Assembly: GCF_002806995.1 (NCBI RefSeq)
Contig: NZ_NIHE01000001.1
Span: 558,001-622,000 of the forward strand
Reading direction: 5' to 3'
DNA length: 64,000 nucleotides
From: Confluentibacter lentus
GTDB taxonomy: Bacteria; Bacteroidota; Bacteroidia; Flavobacteriales; Flavobacteriaceae
The notes beneath the pieces were generated by a model, which made no database searches, was not told the origin of the DNA, and saw only the letters and a list, made by a program, of their open reading frames with translations. The translations under genes were made by a program, and so were the position numbers. Positions within the stretch are counted from its first letter, which is position 1; every line of letters starts with the position of its first letter. Shown here one piece after another: positions 53,527 to 62,412 of the stretch.

Positions 53527-53883
53527 CTAATCAATATACTCCGTTTCCAAAAAATAGTTAACAATAGCTTCTTTCATTAACACCGATTGTTCGCCTGCTT
53601 TTAAATGTGGCAAAGTTGCTAATGCTTTATAATGCGGCCAGCCTTCATCATCAACAAAATCGAGTTCATAATAGCCATAAGGCTTTAACAACTTGCAAAT
53701 AGCAATATGCATTAAATCCAACTTTTGGTCTTTTTTAAATGTCATACCTATCTGCCCAAGTTCTTGAACGCCTATGAGGTAAATAATGGCATCTAAATCT
53801 AACATGTCGCCATCTGCAAACTGATCGGACAGTTTTTTTACTACCAAATCCCAGCGTTCTTTTAATTGTTCGTCTCTTGCCAT
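53527..53883 (-). CDS. Conserved hypothetical protein
   Basis: A 118-residue soluble protein with no signal or membrane segment. It contains DLDAIIYLIGVQELGQIGMTFKKDQKLDLMHIAICKLLKPYGYYELDFVDDEGWPHYKAL, a compact acidic alpha/beta fold. No function known to me. It is divergent from cvpA with an 78-base gap that holds an inverted repeat and the cvpA promoter. Confidence 0.6.
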   Translation of the reverse strand: MARDEQLKERWDLVVKKLSDQFADGDMLDLDAIIYLIGVQELGQIGMTFKKDQKLDLMHIAICKLLKPYGYYELDFVDDEGWPHYKALATLPHLKAGEQSVLMKEAIVNYFLETEYID

Positions 53884-53902
53884 TTCGTTAGTTGCAAAGT
53901 TA

Positions 53903-53925
53903 AAAAGTTCAAAAGTTGAACTTTT
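53903..53925. repeat. Inverted repeat between two divergent genes
   Basis: AAAAGTTCAA-AAG-TTGAACTTTT is a perfect 10-bp inverted repeat, inside a direct repeat of TGCAAAGTTAA at 53893 and 53925. It lies upstream of the cvpA -7 element (TATATTTG, 53938-53945). Confidence 0.5.
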
Positions 53926-53937
53926 GCAAAGTTAAGT

Positions 53938-53945
53938 TATATTTG
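53938..53945 (+). promoter_or_regulatory. -7 element of cvpA
   Basis: TATATTTG with a TTG 19 bases upstream at 53916-53918; the -33 lies in the right arm of the inverted repeat, so a bound protein would cover it. Confidence 0.55.
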
Positions 53946-53961
53946 ATAAAATATTTGCATT

Positions 53962-54501
53962 ATGGGTATTTTGGATTTGATTTTACTTGCACTATTAATT
54001 TTAGGATTGGTGCGTGGATTTATAAACGGTTTTTTTGTGGAATTGGCTTCGGTAGTAGCTTTAATTGCTGGTATTTATGGGGCATTCCATTTTAGTAATT
54101 ATTTGTCATCTTTTTTAAAGGACAAAGTAGATTGGACTGAAAACACGGTTAATATGGTGGCGCTTGTTGGCACTTTTGCCATTATTGTATTAATCATTGC
54201 TTTAGCGGGAAGGGCACTCACTAAGATAGCCGATTTTGCTATGCTGGGACTTTTCAATAAAATATTAGGTGCTGCTTTTGGCGGATTGAAAGCGGCATTG
54301 ATATTAAGTGCTTTTTTAATTATATTAGATAAAATGAATGCCTATATTTTATTTGTGAAAGAAAAAGACAAGGAACAATCGGTGCTTTACAATCCTGTAA
54401 AATCTATAGTCCCCACTATTTTTCCTAATATTATTGTAAACGGTAAACCCATTGGGGAAGATCTTATTGATGATGAGCCAGACGACACTAATTCAGAATA
54501 A
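53962..54501 (+). CDS. cvpA: CvpA family membrane protein
   Basis: A 179-residue protein with four hydrophobic helices: LILLALLILGLVRGFINGFFVELASVVALIAGIYGAF, NMVALVGTFAIIVLIIALAGRAL and ILGAAFGGLKAALILSAFLIIL. The CvpA family is linked to envelope maintenance and, in E. coli, colicin V export. The tail is short and acidic. Convergent overlap of 14 bases with the 54488 gene. Role beyond the family name is not known. Confidence 0.88.
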   Translation: MGILDLILLALLILGLVRGFINGFFVELASVVALIAGIYGAFHFSNYLSSFLKDKVDWTENTVNMVALVGTFAIIVLIIALAGRALTKIADFAMLGLFNKILGAAFGGLKAALILSAFLIILDKMNAYILFVKEKDKEQSVLYNPVKSIVPTIFPNIIVNGKPIGEDLIDDEPDDTNSE

Positions 54502-54835
54502 ATTGGTAATCGATATCATCTACATTTAAAATCGCATCTGTTTGCTGTTTTAAAAGCAATGTTTTCAATTCCTCTATTTCATATCTATTAAACATTAAAA
54601 CAATGTTCTGATTTACTGAAGTAATTGGTATTTTTCGTTTAAAACTGGTATGGGCATAATTTCTTTCCCAATAGTCAACATCGATTTTCAAAAGAAAGTT
54701 TTTTAACTTTTTTAAATCGAATGCACTAAGCTCAAAATACAGATTATTAAATTCCAAATGGTAACAATTGCAGCTTTCACAGAATGTTAGTTCTCCGCTT
54801 CTCACTTTTGAAATTGTTTTTAAACTATGGCACAT
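54488..54835 (-). CDS. Conserved hypothetical protein (DUF6686-like)
   Basis: A 115-residue soluble protein with an N-terminal zinc-like motif CESCNCYHLEFNNLYFELSAFDL (Cys near 19, 22, 24) and LKTISKVRSGELTFC. I believe this is the DUF6686 family of Bacteroidota, from memory. Function unknown. Its 3' end overlaps that of cvpA by 14 bases on the opposite strand. Confidence 0.6.
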   Translation of the reverse strand: MCHSLKTISKVRSGELTFCESCNCYHLEFNNLYFELSAFDLKKLKNFLLKIDVDYWERNYAHTSFKRKIPITSVNQNIVLMFNRYEIEELKTLLLKQQTDAILNVDDIDYQFILN

Positions 54836-54873
54836 AATACGTTAATTTTGAGCTTAATTCATTCTAAAGAAAC

Positions 54874-55779
54874 CTATTTTACAAAGGCATCAATCATTTT
54901 GTTTATATCTTCCTCTTTATTTGAGAAATCTTCAGATAGTAAATAATCATACAACTGTTTACCTTCAACGGAGGTTTCTATACTCAAATCCCGTTTTCTG
55001 TTGAAAACAGTATCCCATTTGTCCCTGACTTTCGCCCAACTAGATTGATTTTTTTTCCACCAATCTTGAGCCGCTTTACAATAGCTATCTTCTACTTTGG
55101 TGTAAGTATCAAATCCTTTTTCTTCAGCTAGAACAACATCTTTTTCTCCTTCTTTTCTGACTACTTTTTTGTTGTCTTGGTCGTGAATCCAACCTTCCTT
55201 TACAATTGCGTGTTTATTGGTTCTTTCAATCACATTGTAATCTTTACGAATAGTATGTTCGCGTCTTGGCAACGGCGCATCGGTGGTGTTTTCCCAATAA
55301 CTTTTTCCATCGGCATGAATCCAAGTCGCCGTTCCTTCATATCTTGGACTATCATCTACCTGAAATACTTTTTGTGTCCACTGACCTTTTACACTTTCTT
55401 TAGGTAAGCTTGAATAGTTCCAAGTATTATCTACATCATAGGTGTATAAATCGGTATTTTCAAAAACCCAATCTTGTCTCCAGTGTTTTACAATGTATGG
55501 GCTGTCTGGTTTTCCGACTATTAAAAGATGTTGCATAACAATTTTATTATCTGAATCTTCTACTAATTGCACCCATTCCAATCCTTTTTCATGTTTTACA
55601 GGTGATGCTTTGTAATTGCTGTCGTTGGAATACTGAAATGTTTCAGCGAAGTTGAAACTCACATCATAGCATCCACACATACTTTTAATAGCTTTTTGAT
55701 CTTGATTTTTTTTGTTTTGGGCATGACTGTTACTCATTAATACCAATGCTAAAACAGCTAAAAGTGTTACTTGTTTCAT
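54874..55779 (-). CDS. DUF6607 family exported protein
   Basis: A 301-residue protein with signal peptide ending SNSHAQ. The mature part has KAIKSMCGCYDVSFNFAETFQY at its start, typical of DUF6607, and KGLEWVQLVEDSDNKIVMQHLLIVG and KHWRQDWVFENTDLYTYDVDNTW further on. Function unknown; it is divergent from the haem-receptor-like gene, and I associate DUF6607 with TonB-receptor/HmuY loci. It probably acts in the periplasm with the receptor, which is an inference from position. Confidence 0.75.
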   Translation of the reverse strand: MKQVTLLAVLALVLMSNSHAQNKKNQDQKAIKSMCGCYDVSFNFAETFQYSNDSNYKASPVKHEKGLEWVQLVEDSDNKIVMQHLLIVGKPDSPYIVKHWRQDWVFENTDLYTYDVDNTWNYSSLPKESVKGQWTQKVFQVDDSPRYEGTATWIHADGKSYWENTTDAPLPRREHTIRKDYNVIERTNKHAIVKEGWIHDQDNKKVVRKEGEKDVVLAEEKGFDTYTKVEDSYCKAAQDWWKKNQSSWAKVRDKWDTVFNRKRDLSIETSVEGKQLYDYLLSEDFSNKEEDINKMIDAFVK

Positions 55780-55831
55780 TTTTTTTTAAGTGTTAGATTA
55801 TAGTTGTTAAAATTTAAAATTTATTTTGTTC

Positions 55832-55848
55832 TTATTTAGATTAAATAA
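55832..55848. promoter_or_regulatory. Possible iron or haem regulator site
   Basis: TTATTTA-GAT-TAAATAA is a perfect 7-bp inverted repeat between DUF6607 and the receptor. It lies upstream of a -7 element, TATATTTG at 55859-55866, near the -33 position. Confidence 0.4.
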
Positions 55849-55858
55849 AAATAACTTA

Positions 55859-55866
55859 TATATTTG
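55859..55866 (+). promoter_or_regulatory. -7 element of the haem-receptor operon
   Basis: TATATTTG, perfect TAnnTTTG, 17 bases upstream of the receptor ATG at 55884. Confidence 0.55.
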
Positions 55867-55883
55867 TGGCAAATTTATATAGA

Positions 55884-57968
55884 ATGAGTCTAAATAAAAA
55901 TAATATTTTAATATTTTTTCTAATTTTTTTTAGCGGCGTTTCTTTTTCACAAGAAGAGATTATAACGATACAAGATTCAACTAAAACAAAAATTCTAGGA
56001 GATGTTATTATAACTGCAACTCGAACTATGCGACAGTTATCCTCACTACCGCTTCCTGTACAACTCATATCTAAAAAGGAAATTAGCAATGTTAATTCGA
56101 TGCGATTGAATGATATTCTAAATGAACAAACAGGACTTATTACAGTGCCAGATTTTGGAGGTGGAGAAGGCATACAATTACAAGGGTTAGATTCTCAATA
56201 CACACTTATTTTGGTTGATGGCGTGCCTCTCATTGGTCGATCTGCCGGCACCTTGGATATTAGTAGAATAACCGTTGGAAACATCAAACAAATTGAAATT
56301 GTAAAAGGTGCTTCCTCAAGTTTGTATGGTAGTGAAGCACTTGGCGGTGTTATCAATATCATTACTGAAACTCCTAAACATGGCCTTAACGGAAACATCC
56401 ATTCCCGGGTTGGTAGCTTTGATACGTATGATTCTAACTTAAACATAGGTTACAGAAAACAAAAATTAGCAATGAATGCCTTTGTGAATAGTTTTATAAG
56501 TGGGGGATATGATTTGAATGATAATGATGCACTTAATACGGTAGAGCCTTTTAAAAATTATACGTTCAACTCAAAATTGACCTATGATTTTACTAATAAA
56601 ACCAATCTATTTCTTTCTGGAAGATACTACGCTCAAAATCAAGATTATATAGCTTCAGAAGATTTAAAAGGAGATAGTAACATTAATGAATGGAATGCCC
56701 ATTTAAAATTAAGCCATATGTATAGTGATAAATGGAGTAGCTATTTTGAGTTTTACACAACACGCTACAAGGCAGATGAATATTTGAACAATCCAGACAA
56801 CTCCCGCTTTAGTGAAAGCAATTTTAATCAACTTTTATTGCGTCCAGAAATGAGGGCAACTTTTAGCCCAACCGATAAAAGTGCATTTATTGGTGGTTTG
56901 GGATGGAATCATGAAACATTGGTTAGAACTGACTTTTCTTCACAACCAGAATTCAATTCGCCTTACGCCTATTTGCAACATGATACCAATCCAACAGAAA
57001 AATTAAACCTGATTCTTGGAGCTCGTTTTGACAGCCATAGTGAATATGAATCACAGTTTAGTCCAAAGGCAGCCATTCGATATGAATTAACAGAAAAATT
57101 AGCAGTTAAAGGTTCTGTAGGTTATGGTTTTAAAGCCCCGGATTTTAGACAATTGTATTTTGATTTCTCAAATTCAACAGTTGGTTATACCGTTTTGGGA
57201 TACAATGCGGTGATTTCAAAGATCAATGAGTTGGAAGCACAAGGTCAAATTGCAAACAGCGTTGTGCCTCTTTCTGATTTTGATGACGAGTTGAAACCTG
57301 AAAATTCCGTAAGCATCAATATTGGAGCAGATTATAACCCTACTTCCAATTTAAAATTAAGTATTAACGCTTTCAGAAATAATATAGACGATTTAATTGA
57401 CACGCGTGTTATTGCCAATAAAACTAATGGGCAAAATGTGTTTAGTTACTACAACGTCCATAAAGTTTATACCCAAGGATTGGAGTTTAACAGCACTTTA
57501 AAATTAAGTAATCAATTAAAAATTTCGGGAGGTTATCAGTTGCTTTTTGCAAAAGATAAAGAAGCGGAAAGTGCATTTAAGAATGGTGATATATATGCGC
57601 GTTTAACACCAAGTTCCCCATCATTTAAACTTAAAAAAGAAGATTATTTCGGTTTGTATAATCGTTCTCGGCATATGGCAAATTTTAAGGTGTTTTATGA
57701 GTTCCCTCAATGGAATTTGGATGCTAATATTCGTGGAACGTATCGCAGTAAATATGGTTTGTTCGATACAAACGGCAATAACTATTTAGATGCTTATGAT
57801 GATTTTGTTGAAGGTTATTCGGTTTGGGATATCGCCATAAATAAAACCATCTACAAAAATTACCAATTGGGCTTTGGTATAGATAATCTATTTGGGTTTA
57901 CAGACACACAAAATATCAGCAATATATCTGGTAGAATCATTTACGGAAAACTTAATATTCAATTTTAA
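55884..57968 (+). CDS. TonB-dependent receptor, haem-type (HmuR-like)
   Basis: A 694-residue outer-membrane receptor. I use the ATG at 55884 rather than an upstream GTG, giving signal MSLNKNNILIFFLIFFSGVSFSQ. The plug has VVITATRTMRQLSSLPLPVQLISKKEI and IEIVKGASSSLYGSEALGGVINIITETPKHG. The barrel ends INIQF. It resembles haem/haemin receptors of the HmuR type. It begins a run of receptor, HmuY and DoxX genes on the + strand with 18 and 2 base gaps. Haem as ligand is inferred from the HmuY partner. Confidence 0.87.
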   Translation: MSLNKNNILIFFLIFFSGVSFSQEEIITIQDSTKTKILGDVIITATRTMRQLSSLPLPVQLISKKEISNVNSMRLNDILNEQTGLITVPDFGGGEGIQLQGLDSQYTLILVDGVPLIGRSAGTLDISRITVGNIKQIEIVKGASSSLYGSEALGGVINIITETPKHGLNGNIHSRVGSFDTYDSNLNIGYRKQKLAMNAFVNSFISGGYDLNDNDALNTVEPFKNYTFNSKLTYDFTNKTNLFLSGRYYAQNQDYIASEDLKGDSNINEWNAHLKLSHMYSDKWSSYFEFYTTRYKADEYLNNPDNSRFSESNFNQLLLRPEMRATFSPTDKSAFIGGLGWNHETLVRTDFSSQPEFNSPYAYLQHDTNPTEKLNLILGARFDSHSEYESQFSPKAAIRYELTEKLAVKGSVGYGFKAPDFRQLYFDFSNSTVGYTVLGYNAVISKINELEAQGQIANSVVPLSDFDDELKPENSVSINIGADYNPTSNLKLSINAFRNNIDDLIDTRVIANKTNGQNVFSYYNVHKVYTQGLEFNSTLKLSNQLKISGGYQLLFAKDKEAESAFKNGDIYARLTPSSPSFKLKKEDYFGLYNRSRHMANFKVFYEFPQWNLDANIRGTYRSKYGLFDTNGNNYLDAYDDFVEGYSVWDIAINKTIYKNYQLGFGIDNLFGFTDTQNISNISGRIIYGKLNIQF

Positions 57969-57986
57969 TAACTATAAATAAATATC

Positions 57987-58661
57987 ATGAACTTTTTTAA
58001 AAATCACGAACACAAAATGAACAATAGTAACTCTGTGAGTAAAACAATCAAATTTTTAACATTAGCATTACTTTTTATCGGTTTTACATCATGCAGTAAT
58101 GATAACGATGACACACCCCTTTTAGAAGTGGAATCTCAAACAATAAGCAATTTACAAGCCACACAAAGTGCGGATTACACAACAACTCCGCCCACTATAA
58201 TAGGTGATTATATTAAATTTTCTTTTGAAACTGGAAGCACTACAACTGGCAACGATTGGGATATTGCTTTTAGGGGTTCTACCATAATAGTAAATGGGGG
58301 CGAAGCAACAGCCCAAGATCAACCTGCAAGAACTTCTAGCACAGGCGCTTATATAGCTACAGGAACATTGGCTAGTATAACAACCGTGGATAATTCATTA
58401 TTAAAATCTGATAGCTCTACAAATGGTTTGGCAATTCCAACTGGCTCTGGAAATGGATGGTATAATTATGACCCAACCAATCATATAATATCTCCAATTC
58501 CCGGAAAAATTATTGTTGTAAAAACAAATTCAGGGAAATATGCCAAATTGGAGATATTGAGCTATTATGAAAACAGTACACCTAATGATGACTTGAGTAA
58601 TTCTCAATTTTATACTTTTAACTATGTATATCAACCAAATGAAGGTGTAACGACATTTTAA
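57987..58661 (+). CDS. hmuY: HmuY-like haem-binding lipoprotein
   Basis: A 224-residue lipoprotein (lipobox GFTSCSND). An ATG ten codons downstream (58017) also fits and gives a shorter signal. The mature part contains DYIKFSFETGSTTTGNDWDIAFRG and TIIVNGG followed by EATAQDQPARTS, matching the HmuY family that binds haem outside the cell and passes it to HmuR. Haem-coordinating residues are not certain. It sits 18 bases after the receptor gene and 2 bases before the DoxX gene, clearly one operon. Confidence 0.8.
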   Translation: MNFFKNHEHKMNNSNSVSKTIKFLTLALLFIGFTSCSNDNDDTPLLEVESQTISNLQATQSADYTTTPPTIIGDYIKFSFETGSTTTGNDWDIAFRGSTIIVNGGEATAQDQPARTSSTGAYIATGTLASITTVDNSLLKSDSSTNGLAIPTGSGNGWYNYDPTNHIISPIPGKIIVVKTNSGKYAKLEILSYYENSTPNDDLSNSQFYTFNYVYQPNEGVTTF

Positions 58662-58663
58662 TC

Positions 58664-59113
58664 ATGGAGAAATCAATCAGAATACTATTCATTATTCTTC
58701 GCTTATTTTTAGGCGGATTTATGATCTACGGAGGTATACAAAAATTTCAGTCGTCTCCCATTTCCCCCATTGAAGTATTGGAAAAAGCCAATAAATTTTG
58801 TTCGTCTGAAAGTGAACCTACACTTCAGAAGATACTCTATATAAGCGGTGCCAAACAAACAGGCTATTTTTGGCAAGTTTTAGGTATTTGCGAATTTATT
58901 TTTGGCTTGCTTTTAATCATTCAATTTACAGGATTTATAGCATCACTTTTTTTGCTCCCAATCACCTTACACATTTTTTTATTTCACTTATTTCTTGAAG
59001 CAGATGAAGTTAGTGAGCTCATTCAAACAGGCGCCTTGTTTCTGGTTAATATTGTGCTTGTTTTAAAAGAAAAAGAAAAATGGAAACATTTGCTTTGGAT
59101 AAAGCCTATATAA
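58664..59113 (+). CDS. DoxX family membrane protein
   Basis: A 149-residue protein with four hydrophobic segments: ILFIILRLFLGGFMIYGGIQKF, YFWQVLGICEFIFGLLLIIQFTGF and ASLFLLPITLHIFLFHLFL. This is the DoxX fold, described as part of quinone-linked or oxidative complexes. A DoxX gene in a haem-uptake operon is unusual to me and could help to reduce haem iron or couple to membrane redox, which is speculation. It is two bases after HmuY and is closed by a terminator. Confidence 0.78.
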   Translation: MEKSIRILFIILRLFLGGFMIYGGIQKFQSSPISPIEVLEKANKFCSSESEPTLQKILYISGAKQTGYFWQVLGICEFIFGLLLIIQFTGFIASLFLLPITLHIFLFHLFLEADEVSELIQTGALFLVNIVLVLKEKEKWKHLLWIKPI

Positions 59114-59147
59114 TAAAAAAGACCACTTAAAAGTGGTCTTTTTTTAT
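59114..59147. terminator. Bidirectional terminator after DoxX
   Basis: AAAAAAGACCACT and AGTGGTCTTTTTTT form a perfect hairpin with a TAAA loop, immediately before the convergent carbonic anhydrase stop. Confidence 0.88.
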
Positions 59148-59774
59148 TTAATCTAAATGATAAATCTCTCTGATGTTTTTAAGGATATCATCAAAATCTA
59201 TTTTTAAATCGATTATTTTTCCTGTATGGACATCAAAAACCCAACCGTGTACCGTTAAGCCTCGATTTCTGACTGCTTTTTGTACCGCTGCTGTTTTTAT
59301 AAGATTTACACATTGCTCTTGAACGTTCAATTCAACAAGTCGGTCATACTTTTTTTCTTCATCAGAAATCTGGTTCAATTCATTTTTATGAATTCTATAA
59401 ACATCCCGAATATTACGTAACCACGGATTTAAAATCCCTAAATCTACCGATTGCATAGCGGCTTTCACGCCTCCACAAGCATAATGTCCACAAACAATGA
59501 TGTGTTTTACTTTTAAAAAATCTACAGCATAATTAACAACAGACATCACGTTCAAATCGATACTAATGACCATATTCGCTATATTTCGGTGCACAAAAAC
59601 TTCGCCTGGTTTTGCTCCCATAAGCTCTTCGGTAGACACACGACTGTCTGAGCATCCTATATATAATAATTCTGGAGTTTGCCCTTTTCCTAGTTCCTCA
59701 AAATAATTAGCATCTACATCTAATTTATCTTGAATCCATTGTTTGTTGTTTTCGAATATGCTGTCTATGTTCAT
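59148..59774 (-). CDS. Beta-carbonic anhydrase, second copy
   Basis: A 208-residue zinc enzyme of the Can type. Zinc and catalytic residues are in LLYIGCSDSRVSTEE and HIIVCGHYACGGVKAA (Cys, Asp, His, Cys). GEVFVHRNIANMV is the conserved core. The rest is of normal length. It follows batE on the minus strand with a 35-base gap and could be read through from the Bat operon, although no promoter is excluded. It supplies bicarbonate to carboxylases, for instance Ppc in this window. Confidence 0.93.
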   Translation of the reverse strand: MNIDSIFENNKQWIQDKLDVDANYFEELGKGQTPELLYIGCSDSRVSTEELMGAKPGEVFVHRNIANMVISIDLNVMSVVNYAVDFLKVKHIIVCGHYACGGVKAAMQSVDLGILNPWLRNIRDVYRIHKNELNQISDEEKKYDRLVELNVQEQCVNLIKTAAVQKAVRNRGLTVHGWVFDVHTGKIIDLKIDFDDILKNIREIYHLD

Positions 59775-59809
59775 TAAAAATTTATTTCTCTAAAGATAAC
59801 CTAATTAAA

Positions 59810-60559
59810 TTAAAGAGACTTTATATCTTCTTCGGGAATCCAACCCGTTTTTCCGTCAGCCAATCTAATTTTTTTCCAGCTTTTAACGGTATCTAAAATC
59901 TGCACTTTTGTGCCTTCGTGAAGCGTAAACGATTCTTCGCTACGTAAATTAGGTTCGGCTTTCACTTTACTTTCCTGAACAAAAACAATAGCAGGTTTAT
60001 CATTCTTGTCTAAATTGAATTTATGAAAAGCCAATGTTAATGAGATTACTATTAAAAATACAGATACCATACTACCTATAAAAGCCAATCGCTTTCTTAA
60101 TGTAGAGTAGGCAAAATAATAAAATAGAAATAGGACAACAAAACAAAAAACTAAGATGACCGATGTTTTTGCCCACCCATCAAAGGTCATGTAATTCGTG
60201 ATATTTTTTATGAGTTTAGATAAGCCTGCTTCTGGAATGGCATCAATAGCATCAATCGTCATATTTCTAGCAAATGACAAATTATTTTTGATGTCATTAT
60301 CATTAGGAGCTAATTGCAACGCTTTTTCATAATAATAAATACTTGGGGCTACTTTGTTTAATTTATAATACGCATTTCCTAAATTATAATACAATTCGGC
60401 CGAATGGTTTTTTGAATCTAGAATCGTTTTGTATGCATCGATGGCTTCATTGTATTTTCCTTGATTATACAACGTATTACCTTTTTCAAATAAAGCGGTG
60501 TTTTGAGCAAAATTAATAGTGCTAAACAATAAGGCCAGAATGTAAAATAGATGCTTCAT
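59810..60559 (-). CDS. batE: BatE, TPR and SH3 protein
   Basis: A 249-residue membrane protein of the Bat (aerotolerance) system. I use the ATG at 60559 (MKHLFYILAL), which avoids overlap with batD. A signal or first helix, TPRs (FEKGNTLYNQGKYNEAIDAYKTIL, AELYYNLGNAYYKLNKVAPSIYYYEKAL), a transmembrane pair and a C-terminal SH3-like domain (VKAEPNLRSEESFTLHEGTKVQILDTVKSWKKIRLADGKTGWI) are in the expected order. It is four bases after batD. Confidence 0.88.
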   Translation of the reverse strand: MKHLFYILALLFSTINFAQNTALFEKGNTLYNQGKYNEAIDAYKTILDSKNHSAELYYNLGNAYYKLNKVAPSIYYYEKALQLAPNDNDIKNNLSFARNMTIDAIDAIPEAGLSKLIKNITNYMTFDGWAKTSVILVFCFVVLFLFYYFAYSTLRKRLAFIGSMVSVFLIVISLTLAFHKFNLDKNDKPAIVFVQESKVKAEPNLRSEESFTLHEGTKVQILDTVKSWKKIRLADGKTGWIPEEDIKSL

Positions 60560-60563
60560 TTTA

Positions 60564-62330
60564 TCAGGCTTGTTTATCAATTAATGAAATGGTTTTTGCA
60601 GCTTTTTCATAATCTTCCTGCATGGTCACAGCTGTAATAGGAGTATATCTTGCTAAATCGCAATTCAACATAATGTTGTTGAAGTCTGTCATCGTTTCTA
60701 CTTCTACGCCTCGTTCCAAAAGCAATTCGTTGATCCTATCTTTACTTAATTCACTAGTTTCTATATGCAGTTTGGCTTTTAAATAATTGTGTAATGCTTT
60801 TTCCATGGCAATGTAAAATTCTTCTTTTTTGCCGAGTGCTTTTTTGGCATGACTTAAATATTTTTTAGCTAATCTGTCCGCCATGCGTATTCTATTTCCA
60901 TAAACATCAGCATCTCTATCCGCTTTTTTTCTTCTGATAACAATCGCCAATGGAATCGCTAAAAAGGGCAATAATAATGTGCTCCAAAATAATGGCGTTT
61001 TGAGGAAATAACTTGATGTTGTAGATGAAAAATTGGTTTTTGTTTTAATGAATGCAAACTGGTCTTTGTTCAAAACTACTTGCTGCTTTGAAGTTCCCGA
61101 ATTTGAATTAGCTACCGAGCCAGAAGCCGGCCCTTCTAAAACATCAATCACAATTTCACTGGAATTTAATGTTTTATAGGTTTCGGTTTTTGGATCGAAA
61201 TACGAGAACGAAATGCTTGGAATAGGGTATTTTCCCTTAAACTGAGGCACTATCGTATATGTGTCTGCAATACGCCCTTGCATACCAGCCAAATCGGTTC
61301 TAACGCTTTCATTGTGCTCGGGTTCATAAACTTCCAACGAACTTGGCAAGGTCAATTTCGGTAAATTAAATAATTTTAAATTACCGTTTCCAGTTACCTC
61401 TACGGTTGCTTGTAAAGATTCTGATGCATCCAATTGTGTTTTTGTAGTAGATACTTTAAAATTGAAATTACCAACAGCCCCTGTAAAGTCAATAGGCTTT
61501 CCATTTTCAGGCAATGGCCTAACATTAATGGTCTTTTTGCCAGCAGATACCGTTTTATTTACGTTTGCCATCATTTGTCCACCAAATATATTACGCCTAT
61601 TTGTTGGTACTTGTACGGCTATATCTAACGTTAAAGGTTCAATATCTAACTTACCCGTTTTTTGAGGATATAATACGGTTTTACGCAATACTAAATAACG
61701 GTATTCTTCACCATTATAAGTACCCATTTGAACCTTTAAACCTTGCGTGTCAATATTTTGACTCCAAAAATCATTAAATCTAGGGCTATCTATTTCATTC
61801 CAATTAGTAACGCCCGTTGTTGGAGACACATAAAGTTTGTAAACAACCGTAATGGCTTCATTTAGATACGGGTTTGTTTTTGAAACTTCAGCTACTAAAT
61901 GAATGGTTTCATTCGCTACATACTCTGGATCGTTAGGGTCTTTAGGAATTTCAACCGCTGATGTTACTTCAACTTTTATTGGTGTGGTTTTATAAGTTTC
62001 TCCATTTATATTAATAGTGGCTTGACTTATGGTAAAATTTCCTTGCTTTTTTGGTGCTAAAAAATAACTATAGGTTTTGTGATACGATCTTACACCATTA
62101 ATCCACGAATTACTAACGGATTGATTCGGCCCACCTATAACCGTGAAATCTGAAAAAGTTGGCGGATTAAAATTATCGCCATCTTGGTTCATTTCAAAAT
62201 CAATGCGTAAACGCTCATTAACACCAAGCCTATTTTTACTAACTTTTGCCTCAAATTTTACTTGAGCAGACAGTATGCTTGTTGCTAGTAGAATAATTAA
62301 TAGTGATATGTGTTTTATTAGTTTCATCAT
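60564..62330 (-). CDS. batD: BatD, oxygen-tolerance protein
   Basis: A 588-residue protein with signal peptide (ending LSAQ), several beta-sandwich repeats such as FKVSTTKTQLDASESLQATVEVTGNGNLKLF, a single transmembrane helix near residue 450 (SYFLKTPLFWSTLLLPFLAIPLAIVIRR) and a cytoplasmic helical tail. This is the BatD family. It lies between batE and batC on the minus strand in the usual Bacteroidota order. Its role with BatA, BatB and other Bat proteins is in the envelope and has been linked to survival of oxygen stress, but the biochemical function is open. Confidence 0.9.
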   Translation of the reverse strand: MMKLIKHISLLIILLATSILSAQVKFEAKVSKNRLGVNERLRIDFEMNQDGDNFNPPTFSDFTVIGGPNQSVSNSWINGVRSYHKTYSYFLAPKKQGNFTISQATININGETYKTTPIKVEVTSAVEIPKDPNDPEYVANETIHLVAEVSKTNPYLNEAITVVYKLYVSPTTGVTNWNEIDSPRFNDFWSQNIDTQGLKVQMGTYNGEEYRYLVLRKTVLYPQKTGKLDIEPLTLDIAVQVPTNRRNIFGGQMMANVNKTVSAGKKTINVRPLPENGKPIDFTGAVGNFNFKVSTTKTQLDASESLQATVEVTGNGNLKLFNLPKLTLPSSLEVYEPEHNESVRTDLAGMQGRIADTYTIVPQFKGKYPIPSISFSYFDPKTETYKTLNSSEIVIDVLEGPASGSVANSNSGTSKQQVVLNKDQFAFIKTKTNFSSTTSSYFLKTPLFWSTLLLPFLAIPLAIVIRRKKADRDADVYGNRIRMADRLAKKYLSHAKKALGKKEEFYIAMEKALHNYLKAKLHIETSELSKDRINELLLERGVEVETMTDFNNIMLNCDLARYTPITAVTMQEDYEKAAKTISLIDKQA

Positions 62331-62347
62331 ACATTTACGATTTTTGA

Positions 62348-62410
62348 TTTACGAATTACGAAGATGACTTATAGAAAAATCCCAATTCGTAATTCGCAAA
62401 TCCCAATTCG
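62348..62410. repeat. Short repeats between batD and batC
   Basis: AAATCCCAATTCG occurs at 62377 and 62398 (period 21). TTTACGAATTACGAA (62348-62362) and TTCGTAATTCGCAAA (62386-62400) are inverted with one mismatch. The repeat resembles intergenic repeats seen between flavobacterial genes. Confidence 0.5.
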
Positions 62411-62412
62411 CT

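Noticed and set aside
55866-55883. GTG start for the haem receptor
   Set aside because: The GTG overlaps the -7 element, so it could not be in the transcript; the ATG at 55884 gives a normal signal peptide.
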